Shown: positions 36,201 through 44,593, counted from the first letter of the stretch. The stretch is DNA of 64,000 nt from Comamonas fluminis (GCF_019186805.1 NZ_CP066783.1:3299501-3363500), one strand, 5' to 3'. Notes: a model not told the origin generated them from the sequence alone. Numbers and translations: made by a program.

Positions 36201-38068
36201 ATGCGCTGGGCGCCATCGCCCGCTGCAAGCAGCTGGTGGTGGTGGGTGATGACCGCCAGTTGCCGCCTACGCGCTTTTTCTCGCGCATGACCAGCGAACA
36301 GGATGAGTATGACGACGAGGACGAAGATCAACTGATCGCCGGCGCTGCCGATGTGGAAAGCATTCTGAGCCTGTGCCTGGCCAAGGGCATGCCCCAGCTC
36401 ATGCTGCGCTGGCATTACCGCAGCCGCCACCAGTCGCTGATTGCGGTGTCCAACCAGCAGTTCTACAGCAGCAGCCTGTTCATCGTGCCCAGCCCCTACA
36501 CGGCCCGCGCGGGCATGGGTCTGCGCTTTCACCATCTGCCCGAGGGCCGCTTTGACAGCGGCGGCACGCGCATCAACCGCCTGGAAGCCCAGACCATTGC
36601 CAACGCCATCATGGCCCACGCACTGCAAACGCCGCAGCTCAGTCTTGGCGTGGCCGCGTTTTCGCTGCAGCAAAAAGTCGCCATTCAGGATGAGCTGGAA
36701 CTGCTGCGCCGCCAGCAGCCCGAGGCCGAGTCTTTCTTTGTTGCCCACGCCAACGAACCCTTCTTCATCAAGAACCTGGAAAACGTGCAGGGCGACGAGC
36801 GCGATGTGATCTTTATCTCGGTGGCCTATGCGCGCAATGCCCAGGGCTATCTGCCCATGCGCTTTGGCCCCGTCAGCGCCGATGGTGGCGAGCGCCGCCT
36901 GAACGTGCTGATCTCGCGTGCCAAGCAGCGCTGCGAGGTGTTCTCGTCCATCACGGCAGACGATATTGATCTGGAACGCGGCAAGGGCAAGGGCGTGGCT
37001 GCGCTCAAGGTCTTCCTCAACTACGCGGCCACCGGCAATCTGGCCGTGGCGGGCATCAGCGGGCGCGATCTGGAGTCTCCGCTGGAAGAAGATGTATACC
37101 AAGCGCTGACCGAGAAGCTCACGGAGCTGGGCCTGAAGGTTGAGACGCAAATCGGCATTGCCGGTTTCTTCATCGATTTGGCCGTGGTGGACCCCGAACA
37201 GCCGGGCCGCTATCTGCTGGGCATCGAATGCGATGGAGCCAGCTATCACCACACACGATCTGCCCGCGACCGCGATCGCCTGCGCCAGTCGGTGCTGGAA
37301 AGCCATGGCTGGCAGTTGCACCGCATCTGGGGCTGCGACTGGTTTCGCCAGCCACGAGCAGAGACCGAAAAAGTGCTGGCTGCCGTGCAGCGCGCCCGGC
37401 AAAACATTGAGTCCAATCTGCCGCAAGCCCAGGTTCCTGCAGCGCCAGCCGCTATCGAAGTCATAGAACGCGCAGATCCTGCGCAAGACCCGGCCAGCCG
37501 CCAGCAGCCAGCCAACGAAGCCGCCCATGCGTCCATCTATACCGAGGCGCGCTTTGAAGTGCCCGCGCAGGAACTGCACAGCCTGCCTACCTCACGACTG
37601 GCGCAACTGGTGCTGCAGGTGGTGGAGCAGGAAGGCCCGATTCACGCCGACGAGCTGACCACGCGCATGCGCACCCTGTGGGGCCTGCAACGCGCAGGCA
37701 GCCGCGTGCGCGAGGCGCTGGATGCTGCCCGCCAGTCGCTGCTGGCCGATGGCGCCATTACCGCAGAAGCCGACTTTCTGGACCTGCCCGGCCGCGCCGT
37801 GCGCGTGCGGGATCGCTCAGCCGTCAGTTCGGCCAATCTGCGCCGCCCGGATTGCCTGCCGCCCGCAGAGATTCGCCAGGCCATCAAGCAGACGCTGCAG
37901 TCAAGCCTGGGCGGCCAGCGCGAGGAGCTGCCCGGCGCCGTGGCCCGCACACTGGGGCTGAGCGCTGTGACGGCCCCTGTGCGCGAGCTGATTCTGAGCC
38001 AGCTGGATGTGCTGCACCAGTCGGCCGAAGTGGAGTTCAATGGCACGCTGTACCGGCTGCCCAGCTGA
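33239..38068 (+). CDS. DUF4011 / SF1 helicase / Vsr-like nuclease protein (Hhe-like anti-phage candidate)
   Basis: 1,609 residues. Order of parts: N-terminal DUF4011-type region (SRQSLLDLSTRNRLLSL near residue 40); SF1 helicase start with Walker A GPPGTGKSQTITN (about 349); a long coiled, Gln-rich insertion (about 430-930); Walker B VIDEASQIEP (about 976) and GDDRQLPPTRFF; RWHYRSRHQSLI (about 1057); NVQGDERDVIFIS (about 1181) and LNVLISRAKQR; a Vsr/MTES_1575-like nuclease domain (FFIDLAVVDP, then GIECDGASYHH, about 1305-1345); and a DUF3320-like C-terminal domain (about 1440-1490). DUF4011-helicase-Vsr proteins include Hhe, a single-gene anti-phage system. Not proven here. It stands alone with its own terminator. 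Confidence 0.87.
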   Translation: MSANENPSAANDGLEAAAPTSSPAASTPIARQLEKSRQSLLDLSTRNRLLSLPQAATAKLLHFADELTPEVYRLLVAESKAMSFVPSKVDEAEPVNTEAQAPALPQPDAEDEPRDERGVAQRHRDLKLQTRLTSEKLQRRLLDMYSDARTFVEEQGVNILFLALGHLQWFDRNAPDKPRFAPLILLPVALERKSAAERFTLSWLQEDAAENLSLAAKLKADFGLELPEFKAGDDFDPAAYLAEVATMAAAQPGWQVLPDAMTLGFFSFAKFLMYRDLDASTWPAEKRLDQQALIAAALQDGFEARDEIFPEDADVDALIPVVSQRHVVDADSSQSLAIEAVRRGENLVIQGPPGTGKSQTITNVIAAAIADGKKVLFISEKMAALEVVNRRLKAVGLGPACLELHSHHTNKRKVLEELKATRDLGKPRVEHRDQIINELSSVQQQLNAHSDTMHAPLTPCGLTPYQVLGHLAQLDAVQIAHLPDLLQGGQEWSPTDFHTRQQTVQALRQAATKVTPVAQHPWRGVCHPALLKLDAERFAQQLPALQSLLQQALQDSQRLAQSLNGPAAKNSQSLQAQIALARQLALAPSVDRQSVVSVIWNHGLSQLQKLVDTGYQFNQQAQGLRSRFAESAWAQDWNSARQSIAAHGDSLFRIFNGSYRQAIASAKAHLKEALPKTKGERIQWLDALMQAQSLRQTLTQQNADGLAAFGQLWQGEQSDWSQLQAVLGWMAGPDGKGRSEAFRQLYAQLPSPAHCAELAAKAQESLQKFEQAAQAVLANYQFSTEEAFGETALAAISFEVFAERLAQWMAQPAALLDWTQYHATREQARASGLGPLVQQLERDAIALNDLPASFERAYYEALLRQATQTHPELVGFNGDQHSQKVRQFRALDIERIELARAQSALSHYEQVPRTASGIGPLGVLNGEIARKRGHMPLRKLFKLAGEAVQAIKPVFMMSPLSVAQFLEPGAVEFDLLVIDEASQIEPVDALGAIARCKQLVVVGDDRQLPPTRFFSRMTSEQDEYDDEDEDQLIAGAADVESILSLCLAKGMPQLMLRWHYRSRHQSLIAVSNQQFYSSSLFIVPSPYTARAGMGLRFHHLPEGRFDSGGTRINRLEAQTIANAIMAHALQTPQLSLGVAAFSLQQKVAIQDELELLRRQQPEAESFFVAHANEPFFIKNLENVQGDERDVIFISVAYARNAQGYLPMRFGPVSADGGERRLNVLISRAKQRCEVFSSITADDIDLERGKGKGVAALKVFLNYAATGNLAVAGISGRDLESPLEEDVYQALTEKLTELGLKVETQIGIAGFFIDLAVVDPEQPGRYLLGIECDGASYHHTRSARDRDRLRQSVLESHGWQLHRIWGCDWFRQPRAETEKVLAAVQRARQNIESNLPQAQVPAAPAAIEVIERADPAQDPASRQQPANEAAHASIYTEARFEVPAQELHSLPTSRLAQLVLQVVEQEGPIHADELTTRMRTLWGLQRAGSRVREALDAARQSLLADGAITAEADFLDLPGRAVRVRDRSAVSSANLRRPDCLPPAEIRQAIKQTLQSSLGGQREELPGAVARTLGLSAVTAPVRELILSQLDVLHQSAEVEFNGTLYRLPS

Positions 38069-38102
38069 TGCCGCCTCAGCAAGACTGACCCCATCTGCCT
38101 TC

Positions 38103-38130
38103 AACGCCCTGAGATCTCTCAGGGCGTTTT
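38103..38130 (+). terminator. Intrinsic terminator after the Hhe-like gene
   Basis: AACGCCCTGAG (38103-38113), ATCT loop, CTCAGGGCGTT (38118-38128), then TT. Perfect 11-bp stem, 34 bp past the stop. Confidence 0.85.
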
Positions 38131-38200
38131 GCGTTTCAGGGCTGCGTTGCAGTGCCCGCACCAGCCACGCGCCTATCCATATTTCCTTTGCATTTTTTCA

Positions 38201-38233
38201 TTGAGACATTTATAAATACATCATTAGTGTATT
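38201..38233 (+). promoter_or_regulatory. Candidate MerR-type promoter/operator
   Basis: AATACA (38215-38220) and TGTATT (38228-38233) form an inverted repeat with a 7-bp centre, next to a possible -35 TTGAGA (38201-38206), just before the MerR gene. The region is AT-rich relative to its surroundings. Position fits autoregulation; it is a guess at the exact boxes. Confidence 0.4.
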
Positions 38234-38246
38234 AATTACTGTCGCA

Positions 38247-38651
38247 ATGTCCTCCTTCACACTGCAAGAGCTGTGCACCCAAGTCGATCTGCCCATACGC
38301 ACGGTGCGCTATTACGTGCAGATCGGCCTGCTGGACAGACCGGAAGGTGAAACCCGCGCCGCACGCTATGGCGATGCGCACCTGAGCCAGCTTGCCAGCA
38401 TCAAGAAGTGGAGTGCCAGCGGGCTGTCGCTCGACCGCATCCGAGAACTGCTGGCCCAGCAAACGGCACCCGAGCAGCCGCTGCGCGGACCGCAGCCCGG
38501 CTCTGTCCTGGTCAAAACCCATATGCACATTGCCACCGGTCTGGAGCTGGTGATTGACCCCAGCAGCGCAGCCCTCAGCCCCGATGAACTCAGGCAGCTG
38601 AGCCTGGGCATTGCAGAGCTGCACGCCCGCATCACACAACGCAAAGCCTGA
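38247..38651 (+). CDS. MerR family transcriptional regulator
   Basis: 134 residues. The N-terminal winged helix is typical of MerR: LQELCTQVDLPIRTVRYYVQ (residues 6-25), then the IGLL and RYGDAHLSQL wing. The dimerisation helix follows at about 80-134. There are no metal-binding cysteine clusters at the C-terminus, so it is not a classic metal sensor. The next gene, a VIT/vWA protein, starts 39 nt downstream on the same strand, so the pair is probably an operon under this regulator. No obvious Shine-Dalgarno precedes the ATG. Confidence 0.88.
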   Translation: MSSFTLQELCTQVDLPIRTVRYYVQIGLLDRPEGETRAARYGDAHLSQLASIKKWSASGLSLDRIRELLAQQTAPEQPLRGPQPGSVLVKTHMHIATGLELVIDPSSAALSPDELRQLSLGIAELHARITQRKA

Positions 38652-38690
38652 ACGCTGCACCCACCGATAGCCACCTCAAGGAACACCCCC

Positions 38691-40958
38691 ATGCCACTTC
38701 CCCAAGCCTTCGCCGAATGTCGCACCCGTGGAAACCAGCCGCTGCACTTTATGGGCATGCACGCACTGGCACGCCTGCATGGCAATTTGCTGGACATGCA
38801 TCTGCACCAGCGCTTTCGCAACCCGGGGCGCCGCAATGTCGAAATCAGCTACAGCTGCCCTCTTCCCTGGGGCGCAGTGTTGCTGGCCGTTTCGGTGCAG
38901 TTGAACGGACAGACACTGCATGGAGAAGTTCTGCCCAAAGCCAAGGCGCGTGACCGGTACGAAGTGGCTCTGGAAGAAGGCAATAGCAGCGTGCTGATTT
39001 CGGTGAACCCCGATGGTTCTCTGGGCATGGAGCTGGGCAATCTGCTGGCGGGTGAGGAATGTGAAATCCATCTTCACTACAGCCAGGTTCTGCTGCCCGC
39101 GCAAGGCAGTCTGCGCTGCATGCTGCCCACCACCATGGCGCCGCGCTATGGCGATGCGGTGCGTGACGGGGGCTTTGAGCCGCATCTGGCACCACAGACG
39201 GATTCGCAGGTGCAATATCCGTTCTCGGCAGAAATCCATATCGAAGGCGAACTGGCCCAGGCGCTTATCAGCTGCCCCAGCCACCGCACCAGCACCCAGC
39301 TGAAAAGCGATGGCTGTGTGCTGCGGCTGACCGAGGCGCAATACCTGGACCGCGATCTGGTGATTCAGCTTGATGCCTTGCCCTCGACCAGCATGGCCAG
39401 TGCGGCAATCGACCTCACTGAGCGAGAAGAATCTGTGGTGATGGCCTGCCTGAACACCACACTTGCCCAGCAAGAGCTGACGCCTCGCGCCGTGCAGGTG
39501 CAGTTTTTGCTGGACTGCAGCGGCTCCATGAATGGCGACAGCATTCACAGCGCCCGCAATGCCTTACTGCAGATGCTGGGGCAGCTCGGGCCAGAAGACC
39601 AGTTCAGTCTCAGCAAGTTTGGCAGCACGCATCAGCACTGCCATGCACGCATGGTCAACATGGACAGCACCCAGCGCGAACACGCGCTGAGCTGGGCGCG
39701 GCAGCTGCAAGCCGATATGGGCGGCACGGAGATGGAATCGGCCTTGCTCAGCACCCTAGGGCTGCCGGGCCCGCAGCAACGCGATCTGCTGCTGATTACG
39801 GACGGCGAGGTATTTGCCATTGACGCACTGATTCAAACCGCCCGCCACAAAGCGCAGCGTATTTTTATCGTGGGCATTGGTGCCAGCCCTGCAGAGCAGC
39901 ATCTGCGGCGCCTGGCGCTTGCCACCGGCGGCAGCTGTGAATTTGTGGCCCCGGACGAAGATGCCCAGCCCGCCATACTGCGCATGTTCCACCGCCTGCG
40001 CAGCCCTGTGCTGACGCAGCTGCACCTGGAGCTTCCGGCGGATGTGAAGCTGCTGTCCACACTGCCACTGCCCCGCCATGCTTTTGCCGACGAGCATTTG
40101 CAGGTCTATCTGCGCATAGAAGGCGCCTGGCCCAGCCAGCAGCCGCTGCAGCTGACGGGCCACGTGGATGGAGCCACCGAGCCTTTGCTGCTGGCGCATT
40201 GCCTGCCGCAAACCGTCGTTGATAACGACAACAGCCTGGCGCGCATGGCTACCCAAGCGCTGATCAAGCTGCAGCCGGACTTGGCATCCATGGCCACATA
40301 CCAGCGCCCGCTGAGCGAAGAACAGCTGGAAAAGCTGGCGCTGCGCTATCAGCTGATTACCGATCAGACCCACTTTGTGCTGGTGCACGAACGCGCCGAG
40401 CAGGACAAACCTGTTGATCTGCCCGACCTGGTGCAAGTGCCCCATATGCTGGCCGCAGGCTGGGGCGGGGCGGGCACGCTGCTGTCAGCACCGCTAGACA
40501 GCTCACCCAGTGTTCCCAGCGTCTGGCGCACTCACCGCAAACAATCCAATACACCGCTAATGGCAAGCTCAGACTTGGAGATTCCCTCCTTTTTGCGCCT
40601 GAGCGAGGAATTTTCCGCTGCCGATGTTCGCTTCTCTGTACATCGCCGCACACCTCGCTCCATCACGCCAGCAGCCTTTGTCAAAGCCCTGCAGCAGCTC
40701 GACTTCGCCGCGCTGCAGCAGATTGATGAACTGCGCGCTGCGGGGCTGCCAGAGAAAATCGCTCTGCGGTTGCAGCAGCAAGTCAGCCCCACGCTGACCG
40801 AGGCTGCTGTGGTGCAGCGCTTTGTTCAGGCAATGATGACCCTGAAGAGCAACCACTGGCAGGAGCCCATGACTATGGACTCCGACGATGACCTCTTCTT
40901 CACACTGCCCCTGTCGGGCGTGACGGCCCGCAGCTGGCCCTCGTTGCTCATGCCGTAA
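38691..40958 (+). CDS. VIT domain and von Willebrand A domain protein
   Basis: 755 residues. The N-terminal VIT domain (about 15-160; LHQRFRNPGRRNVEISYSCP and LPKAKARDRYEVALEEG) resembles that of inter-alpha-trypsin inhibitor heavy chains. The vWA domain (about 265-440) has an intact MIDAS metal site: DCSGS at about 275, Thr in GGTEMES, Asp in TDGEVFA. The C-terminal region is unclassified. There is no signal peptide or membrane segment, so unlike many relatives it looks cytoplasmic. Proteins of this type mediate metal-dependent protein contacts; a specific job is unknown. The MerR gene just upstream suggests induced expression. Confidence 0.88.
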   Translation: MPLPQAFAECRTRGNQPLHFMGMHALARLHGNLLDMHLHQRFRNPGRRNVEISYSCPLPWGAVLLAVSVQLNGQTLHGEVLPKAKARDRYEVALEEGNSSVLISVNPDGSLGMELGNLLAGEECEIHLHYSQVLLPAQGSLRCMLPTTMAPRYGDAVRDGGFEPHLAPQTDSQVQYPFSAEIHIEGELAQALISCPSHRTSTQLKSDGCVLRLTEAQYLDRDLVIQLDALPSTSMASAAIDLTEREESVVMACLNTTLAQQELTPRAVQVQFLLDCSGSMNGDSIHSARNALLQMLGQLGPEDQFSLSKFGSTHQHCHARMVNMDSTQREHALSWARQLQADMGGTEMESALLSTLGLPGPQQRDLLLITDGEVFAIDALIQTARHKAQRIFIVGIGASPAEQHLRRLALATGGSCEFVAPDEDAQPAILRMFHRLRSPVLTQLHLELPADVKLLSTLPLPRHAFADEHLQVYLRIEGAWPSQQPLQLTGHVDGATEPLLLAHCLPQTVVDNDNSLARMATQALIKLQPDLASMATYQRPLSEEQLEKLALRYQLITDQTHFVLVHERAEQDKPVDLPDLVQVPHMLAAGWGGAGTLLSAPLDSSPSVPSVWRTHRKQSNTPLMASSDLEIPSFLRLSEEFSAADVRFSVHRRTPRSITPAAFVKALQQLDFAALQQIDELRAAGLPEKIALRLQQQVSPTLTEAAVVQRFVQAMMTLKSNHWQEPMTMDSDDDLFFTLPLSGVTARSWPSLLMP

Positions 40959-41045
40959 GCGCCTGCCAGCGCCACAGCCCGGTCTGCAGGATGATTTGCA
41001 GCTGCTTTGCGGTTTTCGGCCTCCAAACCGCCCTACCATTGCGCC

Positions 41046-41486
41046 ATGCCTCGTCAGAACACCAGTCCCGCAGAGTTTCCGCCCGCCATTCTTTTGCAGA
41101 TCGAGCAGCTGGCACAGCGCATTGTTGAACTGCGCAAAAACCGGGGCGAAACACAGGCCCAGTGGGCCACGCGACTGGGCATTTCTCAACCCACCATGGC
41201 GCGCATTGAGCGTGGCGATGCAGCGGTGTCCATGGCAACTTATGTGTCCTGCCTGTGGCAGCTCAACCCCGCCCTGGATTTGACGCAGTTGCTGGCCGCC
41301 AGCCCCGCGCCCAAACTCGCACCCGCTTCTGATTTAATAGATGCAAACGCGCACAAATCAAAGGCTTCGGCTGAAAAACCCATCCAAGCAGAGCCTGAAC
41401 TGTCTGCCCAGCAGCAAGCCCAGATCGCGCAAAACTTTGCGGCAGCCAAGGCTGCGCTGGACTTTTTCAAAAGCCCGATGTTCTAA
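41046..41486 (+). CDS. XRE-type helix-turn-helix regulator
   Basis: 146 residues from ATG 41046 (MPRQNTSPAEFPP). The Cro/cI-type helix-turn-helix is at about 35-75 (QAQWATRLGISQPTMARIE). A variable Ala/Pro/Lys-rich segment follows and a short helix ends DFFKSPMF. In this family such small XRE proteins often sit beside HipA-type kinases, but no partner toxin lies here: upstream is the vWA gene and downstream a convergent glycerate kinase gene. So it is an orphan regulator by context. A 14-bp tandem duplication (41471-41498) covers its stop codon. Confidence 0.82.
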   Translation: MPRQNTSPAEFPPAILLQIEQLAQRIVELRKNRGETQAQWATRLGISQPTMARIERGDAAVSMATYVSCLWQLNPALDLTQLLAASPAPKLAPASDLIDANAHKSKASAEKPIQAEPELSAQQQAQIAQNFAAAKAALDFFKSPMF

Positions 41487-41507
41487 GCCCGATGTTCTGA
41501 GCCCCAT

Positions 41508-41542
41508 GAAAAACCCCCGGCCATTGCGGACCGGGGTTTTTT
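41508..41542. terminator. Bidirectional terminator between XRE gene and garK
   Basis: AAAAAC-CCCCGG and CCGGGG-TTTTTT arms with a 10-nt loop, A-run on the left and T-run on the right. It lies in the 80-bp gap between the convergent genes. Confidence 0.8.
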
Positions 41543-41566
41543 CATGGCGTTGGCGGGCAAGCGGCA

Positions 41567-42709
41567 TCAGCCCATGCGCTGCCCTATGGCCAGCACCGCA
41601 GCCATATTGCGTGCGGCACTGCGCACATTGTGCTCGGCATCGGCCAGTGCATCGTCCAGCGTGCAGATGCTGCTGAGCACGCTGAAGATGGCGTCAATAC
41701 CATGGTCGTGCACCACATGGGCGTTGGTGCCCAAACCGCCTGCAATACCGATGACCGGCACGCCGTGGCGCTTGGCCACGGTGGCCACACCAAACGGCGT
41801 CTTGCCAAAGATGGTCTGGTGGTCAATGCGGCCCTCGCCGGTGACGACCAGATCAGCGCCTTGCACGGCTGCATCCAGCCCCACAGCCTTGGCGATGATC
41901 TCGCAGCCGGGGCGCAGTTGCCCCTTCAAGAAAGCCATCATGGCCGCGCCCATGCCGCCTGCAGCCCCTGCACCAGCGACGGCGTCCACATCCACACCTA
42001 GGTCACGCAAAATGATCTGGGCAAAGTGCTTGAGGCCCGCATCCAGCGACTGCACCATCTCGGGCGTTGCGCCCTTCTGGGGGCCGAAGATGGCTGAGGC
42101 ACCACGCGGGCCGGTCAGCGGGTTGTCCACATCGCAGGCCACTTCGATCTGGCACAGGGCCAGACGGGCGTCGATGCCCGAGGCATCAATACGCGCCAGT
42201 TGCGCCAGCGGCGCACCGCCACGGGCCAGTTCATGGCCTGCAGCATCGAGCAGTTTTACACCCAGTGCCTGCAACATGCCTGCACCGCCGTCATTGGTGG
42301 CACTGCCGCCAATGCCCAGAATCAGGTGACGCGCACCGGCATCCAGCGCCGCCACGATCAGCTCGCCCGTGCCATAGCTGGTGGTGACATTCGGATTGCG
42401 CTGCGCTGGCGGCACCAGCGCCAGACCGCTGGCGGCGGCCATTTCGATCATGGCAGTCTGGCCGTTGCCCGTCAGGCCGTAAAAGCCGGTAATGCGCTCG
42501 CCCAGCGGGGCAGTCACTTGCACCTCGATACGGCGGCCCTGCGTGGCTTCGACCATGGCCTGCACCGTGCCCTCGCCGCCGTCGGCCATGGGCACCTTGA
42601 TGTATTGAGCGCTGGGAAAGATTTCTTTGAAGCCCAGCTCGATCTGCGTGGCCACTTCCAGAGCGGACAGGCTTTCCTTGTATGAGTCGGGGGCAATGAC
42701 GATTTTCAT
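41567..42709 (-). CDS. garK: Glycerate 2-kinase (GarK family)
   Basis: 380 residues. GarK-type kinases phosphorylate D-glycerate to 2-phosphoglycerate. Family landmarks: IVIAPDSYKESLSA at the N-terminus, MADGGEGT near residue 42, LGIGGSATNDGGAGML, and GAGAAGGMGAA. Full length for the family. It is downstream of a GntP-type permease on the same strand (122 nt between), a common pairing for uptake and phosphorylation of glycerate or a related sugar acid. GntP-garK pairs without a dehydrogenase imply direct use of glycerate; the true substrate is inferred. Confidence 0.93.
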   Translation of the reverse strand: MKIVIAPDSYKESLSALEVATQIELGFKEIFPSAQYIKVPMADGGEGTVQAMVEATQGRRIEVQVTAPLGERITGFYGLTGNGQTAMIEMAAASGLALVPPAQRNPNVTTSYGTGELIVAALDAGARHLILGIGGSATNDGGAGMLQALGVKLLDAAGHELARGGAPLAQLARIDASGIDARLALCQIEVACDVDNPLTGPRGASAIFGPQKGATPEMVQSLDAGLKHFAQIILRDLGVDVDAVAGAGAAGGMGAAMMAFLKGQLRPGCEIIAKAVGLDAAVQGADLVVTGEGRIDHQTIFGKTPFGVATVAKRHGVPVIGIAGGLGTNAHVVHDHGIDAIFSVLSSICTLDDALADAEHNVRSAARNMAAVLAIGQRMG

Positions 42710-42730
42710 GGATTCGGCTTTCGCAAACGG

Positions 42731-42790
42731 CTGCGGCTTCGAGCGCTTGCCATCCGCAGTACGCAGAGGAAGTCAGGCTCGAAGCCGCAG
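42731..42790. repeat. 14-bp perfect inverted repeat between permease and garK
   Basis: CTGCGGCTTCGAGC (42731-42744) and GCTCGAAGCCGCAG (42777-42790) enclose 32 bases. No T-run follows. In a leftward transcript it would form a strong hairpin between the two genes, possibly limiting readthrough or protecting the upstream message. Confidence 0.7.
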
Positions 42791-42832
42791 GCCATGCCCC
42801 TCATGCAGGCTGCACGCGGGGCAAAGAGTGGT

Positions 42833-44170
42833 TTACAGCATGAAGGCGCTGGCGGCCCAGATGCAGGCAAAGGTCACCAGGCCCATCACCACGGTGGACG
42901 AGGAGAATACGCGCAGCGATTGCTGCATCTCGATGTTGGAGAACTTGGTGACCACCCAGAAGTAGGAGTCGTTGGCGTGCGATGCAATCATCGAACCGGC
43001 GCCAATGGCCAGCACGGCGAACATGCGGCCCATTTCCGAATCCAGACCAAACGTGGCCATGCTGGGCGCAATGATGGCGGCGCTGGTGAGCGCTGCCACG
43101 GTGGAAGAGCCTTGCGCAGTCTTGAGCAGCGCCGCAATGATGAAGGGCACCAGCAGGCCCACGGAAGCGCCGCCCAGCACCTGGCCCAGCGCGTTGCCCA
43201 CGCCGGTTTCCTTGATGATGGCGCCGAACATGCCGCCCGCAGCGGTGATGATCAGGATGGGGCCAGCCTTGACGATGGCCTCTTCCAGCACATTGGTGAA
43301 GTCACCCTTTTGGCCGCCATGCTTCATCAGCAGCCAGATGCCGCACAGCATGCCCACCAGCAGCGCCATCACGGGGTTGCCCAGGAAGTGGAACACCACG
43401 GCCACGCCTTCCTTCATGCCCAGCGTGGTCAGCAGCGTGGAGATCGAAATCAGCACCAGGGGCAGCACCACGGGCAGCAGCGCATGGCTGAACTTGGGCA
43501 GATCGCGCTGCGACAGTTCATCGGCACCTTCTTCGGCTTCGGCCGGGGCGTAGTTCTGGCCCTTGTTCATCAGGCCAGCCCAGTAGTAGGAAGCCAGCAG
43601 GCCGGGAATGGCAAACACGATGGAGGCCAGCACCAGCATGCCCAGATTGGCATTCAGCGTGGTGGCGGCAGCCAGCGAGCCGGGGTGGGTAGGCACCAGG
43701 CAGTGCACCACAAACAGCGAGGAGCCCATGATGGCGGCAATCAGCGGCATCGAGGTCTTGGAGCTGGCGCTGACGCTGCGCGCAATGCCGCTCAAGATGA
43801 TGTAGCCGGTGTCGCAGAAGATCGTCAGGCCGGGAATGAAACCCGTCCAGGCCATGGCAGCCTTGGCATTACCCTTTCCGGCCAGCTTCAGGATATGGCT
43901 GGCAATGCTCAGTGCACCACCACTTTTTTGCATGCACACGGCAATCGCGGCGCCAAAGATGATGATGAAGGAGATGCCGCCCAGCGTGTTGCCAAAGCTG
44001 CTCTTCAGGGTATCAATCACCTTGCCCAGCGGCATGCCAGAGCCCAGCGCCAGCGCCAGAGAGACGGCAAACAGCGATCCGAAGACGCTGAACTTCACCT
44101 TGGACGTTAGGAAGATGATGGCCACAATGCTGAGGACCACCAGAATGGATGAAATAGCAATACTGCTCAT
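42833..44170 (-). CDS. GntP family sugar-acid permease
   Basis: 445 residues with about 12-14 hydrophobic segments spread over the whole length, the layout of gluconate:H+ symporters. Landmarks are the N-terminal ALALGSGMPLG, the FIPGLTIFCDTGYI segment, LVPTHPGS and the C-terminal SHANDSYFWVV motif. It moves a gluconate- or glycerate-like acid across the inner membrane. With garK downstream the likely substrate is glycerate. No gnt kinase is present here. Confidence 0.93.
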   Translation of the reverse strand: MSSIAISSILVVLSIVAIIFLTSKVKFSVFGSLFAVSLALALGSGMPLGKVIDTLKSSFGNTLGGISFIIIFGAAIAVCMQKSGGALSIASHILKLAGKGNAKAAMAWTGFIPGLTIFCDTGYIILSGIARSVSASSKTSMPLIAAIMGSSLFVVHCLVPTHPGSLAAATTLNANLGMLVLASIVFAIPGLLASYYWAGLMNKGQNYAPAEAEEGADELSQRDLPKFSHALLPVVLPLVLISISTLLTTLGMKEGVAVVFHFLGNPVMALLVGMLCGIWLLMKHGGQKGDFTNVLEEAIVKAGPILIITAAGGMFGAIIKETGVGNALGQVLGGASVGLLVPFIIAALLKTAQGSSTVAALTSAAIIAPSMATFGLDSEMGRMFAVLAIGAGSMIASHANDSYFWVVTKFSNIEMQQSLRVFSSSTVVMGLVTFACIWAASAFML

Positions 44171-44250
44171 GATTTGGATTCGCTGATTGGTTGCCAGTGC
44201 ACAGCAGATGTGGCCTGAACAAAATGTGGCGCTGGTTCGCAGCGCCCGTT

Positions 44251-44375
44251 TAGAGCTGCTTTCACACCCCGCAAACCCAGGGTTTGTGTTTGACGCGAAG
44301 CGCGCAGCGGCAGTCCGTACAAAAGTACGACTGGGCAGCGCAACGACGTATCAGGGGATGTGTGAGCGACTCTTA
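44251..44375. repeat. About 125-bp imperfect palindrome with internal hairpins
   Basis: This lies in the 423-base gene-free stretch 44171-44593. The outer arms AGAGCTGCTTTCACACCCC and GGGGATGTGTGAGCGACTC are near-complements. The centre is a GTCCGTAC-AAAA-GTACGAC hairpin (around 44313-44331), and a CAAACCC-A-GGGTTTG hairpin sits in the left arm. No coding frame is convincing. It could be a dispersed palindromic element or a structured leader of the permease message. The rest of the stretch shows nothing clear. Confidence 0.55.
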
Positions 44376-44593
44376 CCGATCTGTGGCAGGCCACCTGTTA
44401 TGCAGTTGCCGTGCCCACCTTGGAGTGGGCGAAATTATAGTTTTGCAAGTGCATGTAACTGGGTTACCAAAAGATTAGCCAACTGTGTCGCAAAGGCTGC
44501 TGAATCTTTCTTGCACATTGCGTGCACAAAGAGTAAGCAGGTACTCAATGGCCGGTTTCAGGCATGCCGGCTCAGTCGCCGCACAGCCCGGTT

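Noticed and set aside
42794..44110. 438-codon rightward frame opposite the GntP permease
   Set aside because: His/Gln-rich shadow frame typical of the antisense of membrane-protein genes in GC-rich DNA.
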